A stretch of 64,000 nt of DNA from Delphinus delphis (lineage: Eukaryota > Chordata > Mammalia > Artiodactyla > Delphinidae): contig NC_082684.1 in NCBI RefSeq assembly GCF_949987515.2, forward strand, positions 155,458,856 to 155,522,855. The letters run 5' to 3'. Below the pieces are notes generated by a model. It saw nothing but the letters and a program-made list of their open reading frames with translations. It had not been told where the DNA came from and did no database searches. A program made the translations under genes and the position numbers. This document shows, piece by piece, positions 22,228 to 33,520 of the stretch; the first letter of the stretch is position 1, and each line of letters starts with the position of its first letter.

Positions 22228-24170
22228 CAGACAAAGTCATTGAAGGAATTTAACTTCCTTTGCTGATGGAGGTGATGGTGACCTCATCAGCTCCAGCAGG
22301 GGAAGCTGGACTGCTCTAAAAACAGCTGTTTCGAAGGAGGAAAAAAAAACGACTTTTCAGTTACTGCGCAGTAGTTTCTTTTCTCGTATTTCTCATTTGT
22401 ACTTTTCGAAAAATAGAGACCTGAAAAGGGCTATGGGATTTCTGCAGTCTGTTTCACAAGAAAGTATAAGTCACAGGAAAACATAACGATTCATATTTAT
22501 GAATAAGAATTGTGCTCACCTATCTCAGTTTTTACATTGCAACTAAAAGGTACACACCATGGAAAGCAGATCTGTGAAATTCTTTATGTCGGTCTGAACA
22601 TATACAGAACCTCTCATAATCTGAGTAAAAATAGACTCTATCTGTTCAAAGGAAGGGAATTTGTGATTTTTGCAAATATTCCCTGTATGCCAGTTGGTCA
22701 CATTATAGTGGACGAATAGAAGGGAACAGAAACCCATGACGTACAAACAGACAGAAGGAACAACAGCAACAAAAGCACCACCAATCTTGCCATAACATAG
22801 GAAGTTCCTTCCCCCACTAGCCTTCCAAAATAATCATAGTAGAAATTCTTTTCAAAATGTTGATTTAATATCTGACCTTGGAAATATAGCATTACTTACT
22901 TGTTTATGGAATTTGCTTTACTTTAAATTTTAAGGTAAAATAAAAATTAAATTCTGTCTTGCTAAATTCTTAGTTAATGAAATCAGTGAAGGATTTTTAA
23001 CACTTTTGCAATCTGATCAGTCTGGGGTTAAACTGTTGAAGCTGTTACAAATGAAACTTGATTTTTACGTAACCTATGTCTTAGCCAGCATATAGTGAAG
23101 GTGACTAAATAAAGTGATAATAATAAATTCCACTTCTTTACTAGCAATAAGTAAATGAGGAGTTGATTGCCACGTCCTGAAATGGAAATGATGTTCCTAA
23201 ACTTACAGCTAGCCTCAAAATGTCAGTCGTTCTGAACAATGGAAGCAAGCTATTTCCCATGTATTTGGGCTTGAAAAATATTCCAGGACCATTTATGCCT
23301 CAGCAGTCACTGGGTAGCAGGGTTCCTGCTCTCCTAAACTCACTCCTGTTAGAAGAGATTGTGGAGAACTCCTTTGCTCAGTGAACTGTTATTCCCAAGA
23401 TGATGTGCTTTCTGCAACAAGCGAACAGCTTAGAGGTGACAGAAGACGTTCTTAATATTTAGTGGACACTCAGAGGAGCCCTACGACAGCACCTGAAATT
23501 GAAGCTGAGGGTGAAAAAGTGGAGAATGGCAACTTCTGAATGATTCCGAATCCCTGCTTGTAAAGAATCATATTAGTTTGATTCCCAGATGGTCTCAGAT
23601 ATAGGTTTTCCTATATGCTATTAGGCAAAAGAGCAGTTAACATTTCTGTGCTCTCTGGGCGGCCTGGTAAGTATGCAACCTAGGGAAAGTAACTTCTGTT
23701 TATTTTTGTGTGCAGGCATCATTTAGTGTGTATGTGGACTGTGGCTAATAACCCTGTTTGAATACCACTTCGAAAACTCGTACATAAGTATGAAGAAGGA
23801 TCGCATTAGTATGATGTAAGTTTTGGCAACGGTGCTGTAAAGGATTATAAATAAGTGATCCTATGCAGGTACACAAATAAATCTGCTTCCCCAGAAAACT
23901 GCTCTACACGTTTATTAACATACAAACCCCTATTATATTAAATTTCACGTTGGGAAGTTTTTCTTTTAATTCTGGAACTTTGTTAGACCGGTTGCCTTTT
24001 GCTTCTGAGAAGGCCAGTTATTTATTTGCATGTCTTGCCTCTAAAAACCATCACAGATGTGAAAATCAGTTCTATGTACTATACATGATGCAATAATTAC
24101 AATTTAGAAACGAAAAATAAGAAAACTAAAAAGATGTTAATCTTTTCATTCGTCTTTTTTCTTTCTTTCT

Positions 24171-24379
24171 TTTTTTTTTTTTTTTTTGCAGTACGCGGCC
24201 CTCTCACTGTTGTGGCCTCTCCCGTTGCGGAGCACAGGCTCCGGACGCGCAGGCTCAGCGGCCATGGCTCACGGGCCTAGCCGCTCCGCGGCATGTGGGA
24301 TCTTCCCGGACCGGGGCACAAACCCGCGTCCCCTGCATCGGCAGGCGGACTCTCAACCACTGCGCCACCAGGGAAGCCC
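24171..24379 (-). mobile_element. CHR-2 type SINE, reverse orientation
   Basis: T17 run (24171-24187), then GCAGTACGCGGCCCTCTCACTG, the full body, and the head ending GCGCCACCAGGGAAGCCC. Full length. The flanks are T- and CT-rich on both sides (cgtcttttttctttc on the left, cgttttttttttcttg on the right), so the target duplication cannot be cleanly delimited. Confidence 0.94.
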
Positions 24380-24913
24380 CGTTTTTTTTTCTTGTAAAGA
24401 ATTTATGTTTATTAGATTTGTTCTTCAATCTTTGTCTAAGAAATTTTATAACTAAACAGAAAGTAAATAAATCCATTTCTGTATGGTTGATATGTTTAAA
24501 AGAATTCCCCATATTTAAATATCGAAAATATAAGGGAAAGCTATTTTGTATTAACTGTATTGTGAACTCATAGTTTATATATTTTTCATTAAATATTAAG
24601 TAAACTATCAAAATGTAGATTTCATATATACTAATGTTTTGGAAAAATAATTGAGAGCAGATTTAAATTCTTTAAATTGTTGATGACAAGGATCTGTACC
24701 TTAACACTGGAGAATTACTTCTCTTTTTGTTTATTTTTGTCTATCTTTCTTTCTTAGATTGAATTGCATTATTCTTACTACTTACTAGAGATATTGATGA
24801 CGTTTATATTCCTTGATAAAAAGTTCTGATTTTACATTTCATGAATAACATGAATTCCAATATTTATATCTTTCTAGTTTGATTTTTTTTTCCTACAATG
24901 AGGTCATTTCTTT

Positions 24914-24953
24914 TAAGGTAAATCTTTTTTTTTTTTTTTTTAAGGTAAATCTT
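24914..24953 (-). mobile_element. Possible bare poly(A) retro-insertion
   Basis: The 13-mer TAAGGTAAATCTT occurs at 24914-24926 and 24941-24953 with only T residues between. As at 8019-8054, the structure is target duplication, oligo-T, target duplication. Slippage within T-rich DNA is the alternative. Confidence 0.45.
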
Positions 24954-25134
24954 GTGTGAAGCTAGTCTCAGGTAAGATTTCTAATTTTTCTCTAAGCCAA
25001 TATTTTCAAATGGGCACTAATGTTTGTTCATTCCTTGCTGTGGGAATACAGCGGGAATACAGCTTTTTTTTTTTTCCCACATTTAATGATTTTTTTTTTC
25101 CCAAGCAAAATTCTATCCTCCAAAGCCAATAAAA

Positions 25135-25330
25135 CCTCAGATTTACTTATTGGGTGCTTACTGAGGGACAGCTACTATGCTAAGCACCTTATAGAGGCTA
25201 TCTCGTTGAATCCTTACACAAACTCAATTAGGCATTTGTTATATTTATTTTAGTGATGACGAAACTGAGGCACGGAGAGCTTAAATAATTTGCCCAAAGT
25301 TATACAGCTAATGCATAGAAAAAGATTTTA
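25135..25330 (-). mobile_element. MIR SINE, reverse orientation
   Basis: Well preserved: 'ttattgggtgcttactgagggacagctactatgctaagcacc', 'ctatctcgttgaatccttacacaaac', 'gatgacgaaactgaggcacggagagcttaaataatttgcccaaagttatacagcta'. This is the reverse complement of the MIR consensus, in order. Confidence 0.8.
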
Positions 25331-25652
25331 ACCCATTCGTCTGACTCTTTAGTAAAAAGTTAAATGAATAGTTCCGTGTAGAATGACATTAGAGATGTCC
25401 CTGACTGCAGCTCTACCAGGGATTACTTTAGCTACCTTAAGTAATTGTAGGAACACTTTTGAAATAGATAATGTGATGTTTGTAGAACATCTGAAGGTAA
25501 AACGATGGATATTCCACAGGAGGGAAGAAAAATTTGTTAATTAATCTTGCCAAAATGAATATTTTATTGAAAACGAAGTATTTTTCTTCCACTTATTAGT
25601 TCCTAGAAATGAGTATGATTATTTACATTTCTCAAAATGTATTTGAAATGAA

Positions 25653-26058
25653 TATGGTTGACCCTTGGACAACATGGGTTTGGAATGTCCACTTATACTT
25701 TTTTTTTTTTTCAATTGTAAATTGTACAGTATCATTGGCCCAGCCCTTTGCACAGACCAGAATCCGTATACAGCTTATAGGTGGCCCTCTGTATATGTGG
25801 TTCTTCCGTATCTATGTAGTACAGTATTATTTACTATCGAAAAAGATTCTTGTATAGGCAGATCCATGCAGTTCAATACCATGTTGTTCAAGGGTCAACT
25901 GTACTACAGTGTCTGCCTTCGGTAGAATCCACTGATGCAGAAACGTGGATACAGAGGAACTGGGTATATGGAGGGCTGACTACAAAGTTATACATGCATT
26001 TTTGACTACAGGAAGGGTCGATGCCTCTAACCCTTGAGTTGTTCAAGGATCAACTGTA
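25653..26058 (+). mobile_element. MER8-type Tigger elements, apparently nested or tandem
   Basis: The left terminus 'TGGTTGACCCTTGGACAAC' at about 25655 pairs with two right termini, 'gttgttcaagggtcaactgta' (ending 25903) and 'gttgttcaaggatcaactgta' (ending 26058). Internal MER8-like blocks ('gatgcagaaacgtggatacagaggaactgggtatatggagggctgac') precede the second. The simplest reading is one Tigger MITE inserted in or beside another; both use TA target sites. Confidence 0.65.
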
Positions 26059-26389
26059 TAATTTGCAGTTCATAGTAGAGACGTGAGGGTAGTCAAGTGT
26101 CTGGGGTAGCTGCAGACATAGTCAATGCATATCAATTTACTCAAGCCAGCACATGACTTAAGCTACTAAATAGCTTAAGTTAAACTCTGGTTCATGAATT
26201 TGCTAGTCTTTCTTGTAGATATTACATACCATTAAAAATAACTGGCTACAATTTAAAAATTTCTTCTGAAGAACTATAAAATTCTTCTCATTCTATTTAG
26301 TCTCCTTGTCCCAATTTAGCTTCCCTTCAATTAATTCTCCATATTGTTTTCAGCCAAACTTTTTAATAAACTTTTACACCTTTATTTTA

Positions 26390-26830
26390 ATCCTTTATTT
26401 GCTCCTAGTTGACTTCAGCAAAAAGTTTAGACTTACAAGGAGTCCTTGATATTCCGGTAGCAGCCCACTTTTCTAACCAAGTCTCTCATCATATTACTAC
26501 AAATTATCTAGTCCAATCCTTCCGTTTATAGTTTCGAATGCCACGTTCACTGTGCTTTCCCTTTGTTCAGATAAACTTATTTCCCATTGTGACTCATTTA
26601 AGATCTATTTCAAGAATCATCTCCTTTTGGAAGTTCTTCAACTGAGTTAAGTGTCCTCTTCTGAACATTTCCTCTGAACTTCCTTACTATTTGGAGCATA
26701 TTTGTAATATAAATGTATTCCCACAATATTATGATTATTATTTTACTTCTGTGTCCCCTCTAGAATATTCTGATAGTTTTGAGGGCCGGGATTCTGTTCT
26801 GATATTGATTGACTTATGAAAGAAGTGCTC
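26390..26830 (+). mobile_element. L2 LINE 3' fragment
   Basis: 'gatctatttcaagaatcatctccttttggaagttcttc' matches the L2 3' region (actcagctcaaatgtcacctcctccaggaagcc). Later 'cctctagaatattctgatagttttgagggccgggattctg' matches the terminal 'gtaagctccatgagggcaggg' block. Old and diverged, no coding capacity. Confidence 0.65.
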
Positions 26831-26949
26831 AACTCCATGATTTCTCAAATACTTTATATATAACATAAAGTCCAGTAGCTACAAGAGAGATTCTTCTGAA
26901 TTTAATGCATCCTTTAAGGCAATTCTGATCATTTTATTTTTTGCCTATC

Positions 26950-27085
26950 TTATACAATTTTATTTCTTTTTTCCCCTGCATTAGCAACTATAGTCACTGT
27001 GTCATACATTAGATCCTCAGAGTTTATTTACCTTATAACTGAAAGTTTATACCCTTTTACCAACTTCTCCCTATTTCCCCTCAGC
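26950..27085 (-). mobile_element. Old L1 3' UTR fragment, reverse orientation
   Basis: 'cattagatcctcagagtttatttaccttataactgaaagtttataccc...caacttctccctatttcccc' matches the reverse complement of the L1M 3' region (ttagttctctagaacttattcatcttgtaactgaaagtttgtaccc). Confidence 0.6.
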
Positions 27086-27159
27086 TTTAATATGTAGCAA
27101 TTTTTAATAAATATCTGATGACTGGATAATAAATGTTTTTGTGGGAACAGGCAAAAATG

Positions 27160-27206
27160 TAGAAATCTAAATTATATCCCCTGAAGGGATATAATTTGAA
27201 TTTCTA
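27160..27206. repeat. Long hairpin (21-bp arms, 5-nt loop)
   Basis: Left arm 27160-27180, loop CTGAA, right arm 27186-27206. The inner 12 bp (AAATTATATCCC/GGGATATAATTT) are perfect, and the outer part adds 7 more pairs with two mismatches. No known transposon recognised around it. Confidence 0.9.
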
Positions 27207-27379
27207 AATTATTTAGTCGTTCTTTTTAAAATACTTTTAACATGTACAAAATAGTTTGAACAGTATATATGGAAGTCTACATGATTCTATAATACATTAA
27301 CAAAACCCAAAAATATATAACAGAAGTAACTACATCCAATCTGTTTTGCCTATTGTCACTTATTCTCTTTTCCTTTTAC

Positions 27380-28758
27380 TGGTAATACTTCAGGTTTAAT
27401 TTAAAGGCAGAGTCCACTTATGAGTGGACTGCCTCAGAGTCATTTATGAGGTAACTCCTCCATGTAAAACATCGCTTCAGAAGCTGTTGCAAACAACCTT
27501 GATCTGAAATGAAGTTTTTCATATTTTATTAGGAAACTGAGGGATGCTCTGCTCTCTTGGTAAATGCTGTATTTTGGGGGGATACCTCAAAAATGTTAGT
27601 GGTTAATGTCTAATCTATTAATTCCCTCAGCATGACAGCAGCAAACAAGTTTTCAAGGGCTTCCTGAGTATGAAATCTGGACCCAAATCTCTCGTTATAT
27701 AATTTCATCAGCAGGAAGTGCCTTTTTGCAGACCTTACTGCTGGTCTGATAAAACCACTGATTCTGCTGCTGTTGATAACCTCCCTACATTAAAGTCTTC
27801 AACCTTCAACAATTTTCAATTCCAAGCAAAACCTAACAATTTTATTTTCTGTGTGCTTCTCATTTCCCCAGAGTAATATGCTGTCCTTTCCCACAGCATA
27901 TCAGGTTAGCTCAGCTCACGATGGTGAGAAAAGTTCCCCAGGTTCATTTTCCAGAACACTAGCCGCTTCACACTGACTGGATTGAAACTCTTCCTCCCTC
28001 AAACTAATAATAAAGGTGGCTTTACATTTTCATCCATGGTGGAAAGGAAAAAAACTCAGACTGATGGTGAACTTACAGTTGAACTTTTTCTCTAGTCTGT
28101 GGATTTTCAGAAAAAGTTACTCTATAAAGCTCTCCTCAGACTTTGAGAATAAAAGGCTGAAAACAACAGAGAGAAGAACCCTCAACTAAATATTCAGTGT
28201 TTTTGGTAGTAGGAAGTCTAGAGGATAGAGTTAGGGTTTGGTTAAAAGTGATTCGTGAGTTTTGTATTAGCGCTTTTTTTTTTCTTCCAGAGTAGAAACT
28301 GTGGCCAGAATGTTTTTGCAAAGGAAAGTGTAAGTCAGTCACTGGTTTCCAGTGCAGATCTGCAAACAAGCTGTACTAGAAACCACGGTCTGTCCACAGG
28401 CTTTCCAAACGGGCCTGCTAACTAAGCAATCAATCATCAGGAGAGTTGTGGGAAGGTGGATACCACCTTCAAGTGAGATTGGAACTGGGATGTAGTTTGA
28501 CCCCTGAAATCAGAGTCAGCTGCCAGCCGACCTCCACAGCAAGCACGCGCCAAATGCAATGACAGACTGAGGCAGGGTGCACGTTGCAGAGACACTGGAA
28601 ATGCAGTACAATTCTTGTGCGGATGGGGAAGAGTTCGGTGTAGATCTACTCCTATTTACTAACAGATGTGTCTGCAGAGTAAGGCAGGACAGATTAGGAC
28701 AACAGGCAGTCCATTTAGCTTACTTGGGTCGGAGCATCCCTTGAATGAAATATTTGAC
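27380..28758. other. Unique DNA
   Basis: No recognisable repeat or coding frame. Slightly higher GC near 28400-28600. Confidence 0.4.
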
Positions 28759-28768
28759 ATGGACGAAC

Positions 28769-28983
28769 TTTTTTTTTTTTTTTTGCGGTACGTGGGCCTC
28801 TCACTGTTGTGGCATCTCCCGCTGCGGAGCACAGGCTCCAGACGCGCAGGCTCCGCGGCCATGGCTCACGGGCCCAGCTGCTCCGCGGCATGTGGGATCT
28901 TCCCGGACCAGAGCACGAACCCGTGTCCCCTGCATCGGCAGGCGGACTCCCAACCACTGCACCACTGCGCCACCAGGGAAGCC
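28769..28983 (-). mobile_element. CHR-2 type SINE, reverse orientation
   Basis: T16 run, then GCGGTACGTGGGCCTCTCACTG, the body, and the head ending CACCAGGGAAGCC. The head has a small internal duplication near 28957-28970 (CCACTGCACCACTGCGCC). Target-site duplication ATGGACGAAC at 28759-28768 and 28986-28995. Confidence 0.95.
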
Positions 28984-28995
28984 GTATGGACGAAC

Positions 28996-29896
28996 ATTTT
29001 GGGGACACTGATGGTGGTGAGAGTGTCCAGGACTTTTGTCTGAGTCCCCATGTGCATAGGCTCATTGACACCCTGCATCGTATGCAGGGAACCCTGCCCG
29101 ACACTATAAAATGAGCCTGGGCTGGGTACCTGTGCCTGTATGACAAGCGAGCTGTTTGCCTCTCCCTCCAAACCGAAGGCTCATTTTGGAGCGGAAACGT
29201 GACAGAGGACGTTTGGAGCAGCATGTTAGCTCTGCTTCTTCTGTTTCAAGATGCGTGCTTTAAATACCAGAGACACGTCAGGTCCCCCTTCCTTCAGACC
29301 GAGAAAGGCTGATCAGCTTAGTCATTGGCTCAGATGCCCATCACAGAAGCATATGTAAGTAGACTTGCTGACAGTGTCCACGTCGGAGTCCCTTTCATAG
29401 TAAGTTTGTTCTTCTAGTGAAGGCTGAGGTGGGTACAGTAAAGTTAGCACTTAGCTTGGTGAAGCTGTCGATGGCCACTGGCCTTTTCTTTATCAGCCTG
29501 GTGACTAACTCAGGCCTCTACATGGCTTTTCACACACATGTCACCTCCGTTGGAGTCAAAGCAATTTGCTAGAGCTTTCTCACTGCTGCAGACGGTTAGT
29601 TTTTAATTTTTTCTATTTCAAAATTCCTCTAAAGTCTCAAACCTTGTAAGGTGCCAAGAAGAAGAAAGATTCAAGGATGGAAACAGTATTTTAATAAATT
29701 ATATAGTGAAAAACAACGTTATAATGAACAATATTGAAGAATTAAAACTGTATTCCAGTACAGTTGGTTAAAAACAAACATGAGTGTTTTAATTTTAGGG
29801 ACCAATGTTTTATTTCTAAAACAATGTTTTATACCTGTGAAGCTCTAGAGAAACAAGCGGTCAGCTGCCCAATAGTGTGGGTCTGAGCCACCATTT
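28996..29896. other. Unique DNA
   Basis: No recognisable repeat or exon. Confidence 0.4.
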
Positions 29897-29977
29897 ATAT
29901 TGGGTTGGCCAAAAAGTTCCTTTGGGTTTTTCCGTCTTATGGAAAAACCTGAACCAACTTTTTGGCCAACCCAATAT
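29897..29977. mobile_element. Mariner-type palindromic MITE, pre-miRNA-like hairpin
   Basis: 37-nt arms (29897-29933 and 29941-29977) starting ATATTGGGTTGGCCAAAAAG pair with four mismatches around a 7-nt loop GTCTTAT. TA dinucleotides lie at both ends, as for mariner insertions. This short mariner-derived palindrome is widespread in Cetartiodactyla; in cattle, copies of this repeat gave rise to the mir-2284/2285 family. Whether this copy is transcribed or processed cannot be read from the DNA. Confidence 0.9.
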
Positions 29978-30642
29978 ATTCACTCCTAAGTCTTTCTGAA
30001 AATTTTCTTAGATTTAATTTCTCTATTTAGTAAATAGGGGTAATAACAGGCAACCCATCCCAAATTCTTAAGAGTAAAAAGAAGAAATAATGTGTAAACT
30101 TTTATGTCTTCAGAAAAAAATTCTTTAAAGTAAAAGGATGTTCTCTCTGTTGATTTATTGTATACATTTAGCAATAAGGGAAAAGTACAGAAGAAATACA
30201 AATTGTTACTTTCACTACTCCTATTTTCTTTTTTTCCCCACAAACTATTTTCTTGTTTTCACGTTCCCTTCTTGCTCTTTGCACATATGTAAATTTCACT
30301 GCAGTGACTTCAAGTAAACTCATGCCCTTCCCACGGCTGCTTTCCCATCATCTCTCCTGAGATGTGACTTGACACAGGCAGCTGAATGTCCACTCTCTTC
30401 ATCTGAACACGTGTAACTTCCAATGTATTAACTCGATGGCTCCTTCTTCTACAATTTACCACATAATCCTGTGACTTGTTTTTATTTGTTTACCCATCTT
30501 CCACTACTGTTAGATAGTAAACAAAAATAAAGACCGGAAACCTGGGCAATTCAGGCATGTGCAGTCCCTTTTAGGAAAGTAAGAAACAATTTTATGTTAT
30601 TTTTCATGAAGAAAAAATCAACCTCCAAAGTATTATGCTACA

Positions 30643-30916
30643 CAGTTGCCCCCTCAACAACTCAAGCTGCAACTGTGCAGGTCCACTTATACACGGATTT
30701 TTTTTCAATAAATATACAGATGGTCCTTCCTATTTGCACGTTTGGAATCTGAGGATTCAACCGACTGTGGGTCAAAATTTCCTTCCACGGTTGGTTGAAG
30801 TCTCAGATATTCAACTGCAGATACAGAGGGCTGACTACAGTACTTGAGGACCCATGGATTCTGGTATACTCGGGGCCTTCAGGAACCAATTGCCCACAGA
30901 TACTCAGGGATGACTG
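30643..30916 (+). mobile_element. Tigger-type MITE (MER8/MER2-like)
   Basis: Left end 'CAGTTGCCCCCTCAACAAC' preceded by TA, the internal 'ggtccacttatacacggattttttttcaataaatatacag' and 'gaggattcaaccgactgtgggtc', and right end 'cagatactcagggatgactgTA'. Mixes MER8-like and MER2-like blocks, so the subfamily is uncertain. Confidence 0.75.
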
Positions 30917-31493
30917 TATTTTTTAAAAGTTACAGAATGGAATGGACAGTAAATTTCCATTTTAGGGTCTATTCCTAAATATCTTGAAGGACGTTTATTT
31001 CTTTTTGAGAACCTACCATTATTGCCTAAAGACAGATTGTATTAAATGCCTCACAAAAATTCAGCTTGCAGCTTGTGATCAACTGCAAACTCATAGTGTA
31101 TATTTGCTGGGTCACAAAGAAAAATAATGTAACAAAGCCACCAGATCTAAAAATAAAAAGTGTCGCGCTCATTCCCTCATCCCTGCAGCAGTGTTGCTGG
31201 TTCTCTTCTAGACAAGCGGGCTGTGGCAGTGAAGGAGCCCAACAAGGTGTGTTCTCTCATGGGCAGTAAACAAGTACACAGAGAAACAAGCTCCTCATTC
31301 CGCAGACAAATAAATCAAGGACCAGAGGGATTGGTCAACTGGCCTAAAGTAACACTCCTGACGTGAGGTAGTGTTGAAAAGAGAAGTCAAATATTGTGAT
31401 CATACATCACTATTTGTTTTTTTCTAAACAATTCCATTTCAGATATGTGTACATGATCTTTTAAATAATTAGAACTCTAAAAACAGTGAAGAT

Positions 31494-31511
31494 TATATAT
31501 ATATATATATA
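31494..31511. repeat. (TA)n microsatellite
   Basis: Nine AT/TA units followed by a T-run. Confidence 0.85.
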
Positions 31512-32469
31512 TTTTTTTTTCAAAAGCATAAGAATAGATTTAAAATTTGGATTACTTTATTTTATATAAGAAGAAATGAGTATAAGAATGCCAGGAAGGA
31601 TTCAAGTTAGACATAGGAAGATTATCTGAGGGGGAAATTGAACTATGGCTCAGAGAAGTGGCTGAATTCTTTAAAGAAAAGATGATTTTAAAACGTCTTT
31701 CTGAGTTAGTTTAAATGATTAAAGATGTTAAGCGTGGTGAAGGTGACAAACAGAGAAGATGACTTTTCAAGGCCTTTTCTGGGCAGATAAATTCAATCGT
31801 GAATATTTATATCATATCATTTCATTGAAATGTAGGTGACAGCCTCAGTGTCTACTTCTTCACCCAAGGACTGTTGTGTCATTGAAACGAATGTGAAAAT
31901 AATTTTTCAGAAATATTTGTAACAAAAGGGTGAGTTCTTAAATTCCGTATGGTATATAGCATGCAAACAGAAATGATGTACTTTTCTTGTTTAAGGCCTG
32001 GGTAAAACAAATAATTCACAGCAATTATTTCAAAATATAAGCAATATAAGTACAAGAAGCCTTACTAGCATCATCAAAGGATTTTACAATTCTTCAAATG
32101 AAAATCATAATTTGACTTTTAGGAAGTCAGTTGCCCTTGCATTTTTTTTCAAGTTCAGTTATTGTTGAGCTTCTTCCAGTTATCTCCTTTTGCCAAGTAC
32201 AGACGGCAAAATTTAAAGCCACAGCATATAGAAAAATAGATTTGAAGCTTAGCCAGGGCCACTTTGGATATTTCCAGAAAAATAAATACAAACTTTATTT
32301 TAGTTGGTGGGGCAGGGGAGGCATGCATAAAAGATAAGTGAATGCATTTTCATGACAACTATAATGGGCTAGCATAGAAACAGTCTTGTGGATTTCAGAA
32401 GTTAGAAAGAGATGTAACTATGACCCTTTCCTCTCTACCTACCATCTTTTCTTTAAAAAGGAAGGGGGA

Positions 32470-32683
32470 GGGCTTCCCTGGTGGCGCAGTGGTTGAGAGT
32501 CTGCCTGCCGATGTAGGGGACACGGGTTTGTGCCCCGGTCCGGGAGGATCCCACATGCCGCGGAGTGGCTGGGCCCGTGAGCCGTGGCCGCTGAGCCTGC
32601 GCGTCCGGAGCCTGTGCTCCGCAACGGGAGAGGCCACAACAGTGAGAGGCCCGCGTACCGCAAAAAAAAAAAAAAAAAAAAAG
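32470..32683 (+). mobile_element. CHR-2 type SINE
   Basis: Full length, with head GGGCTTCCCTGGTGGCGCAG, body, and A-tail at 32662-32682. Target-site duplication TAAAAAGGAAGGGGGA (16 bp) at 32454-32469 and 32684-32699. The B-box-like region reads GGTTTGTGCCC, one CpG having decayed to TG. Confidence 0.96.
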
Positions 32684-33334
32684 TAAAAAGGAAGGGGGAA
32701 AATGAAAAAAGAATAAATTTCCTCTGAGTTCAAAGGGACGAGCATCTAGAAAACTTAATGTAATTCTGATGTTTTCCCCAGGGATCATTTTGAGGCTAGA
32801 ATGGCAGTTTTGATGAAGTTGGCTGAAATTACAAGGTTCTTGGTCTGCTTAGGACCCTCAACGCTGGACACACTTGTCTACAGTACGTGGGTTTTCACTA
32901 AAGTTTTTTGAGGAAGAACAGAGGAGCAGACAACAAGCTCAGAATACTTCCCCAATTTTTGGATAGAATTTCACTTAATACGATTGTGATGCCAGTGCTG
33001 TGGATGGGATGATACAGTTCAACATGTTTGTATAACATGGCTGCGTGCCTTTGAGAGTTTTAAATTCTTTCTTGAGAGATTCAGTCACTTAATGTTCATT
33101 CATCCAAAACCCTCATATTCTCAAATATCTCAGTTTCACCATAAAAGCCAAGCACTGAGTAGAAGGAAGAAAATAAAAATAGATGTAGATATTTCAAAGT
33201 TTCTATTTTCCCCTGGATTCTTAAAGACTAATGTGGAGAAATATTTAACACAATAGTCCTGATACTCCAAAATACATAGCTTTCAGTCTCACGCTAGCAC
33301 ACAAAACCGTAGAGTTTGCCTAGTGCCTTGGAAA

Positions 33335-33520
33335 TACTCATTTCTTTTCCGTTTTTTAGCATCAGAAAAGACTTTGACTTCATCTCATTTCACCATTGAA
33401 GAAATTAAGACTCACAGCCCTCAGGTTATTTAATTTATCCGCAATCAGGTAAAACGAGAATCCAGTCATTATTCTTTCAAGTTCAATGCTCTTTGCACCA
33501 CGTAATACTACCTCCTTGTT
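33335..33520 (-). mobile_element. MIR SINE, reverse orientation
   Basis: 'catttcaccattgaagaaattaagactcacagccctcaggttatttaatttatccgcaatcaggtaaaacgagaatcc' parallels the reverse MIR core (cattttacagatgaggaaactgag...ttaagtaacttgcccaaggtcacacag), then 'ttcaatgctctttgcacca'. Confidence 0.55.

Larger units (their letters stand above)
18660..24165. other. 5.5-kb repeat-poor unique interval
   Basis: No SINE, LINE, LTR or DNA transposon could be recognised, against roughly one per kilobase elsewhere. No coding frame is supported; the longest open frames are about 70 codons with no domain. It holds a perfect 27-bp inverted repeat (21796-21822 and 22201-22227) and a 15-nt palindrome at 20346-20360. Regulatory or constrained sequence is possible but not shown. 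Confidence 0.5.
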
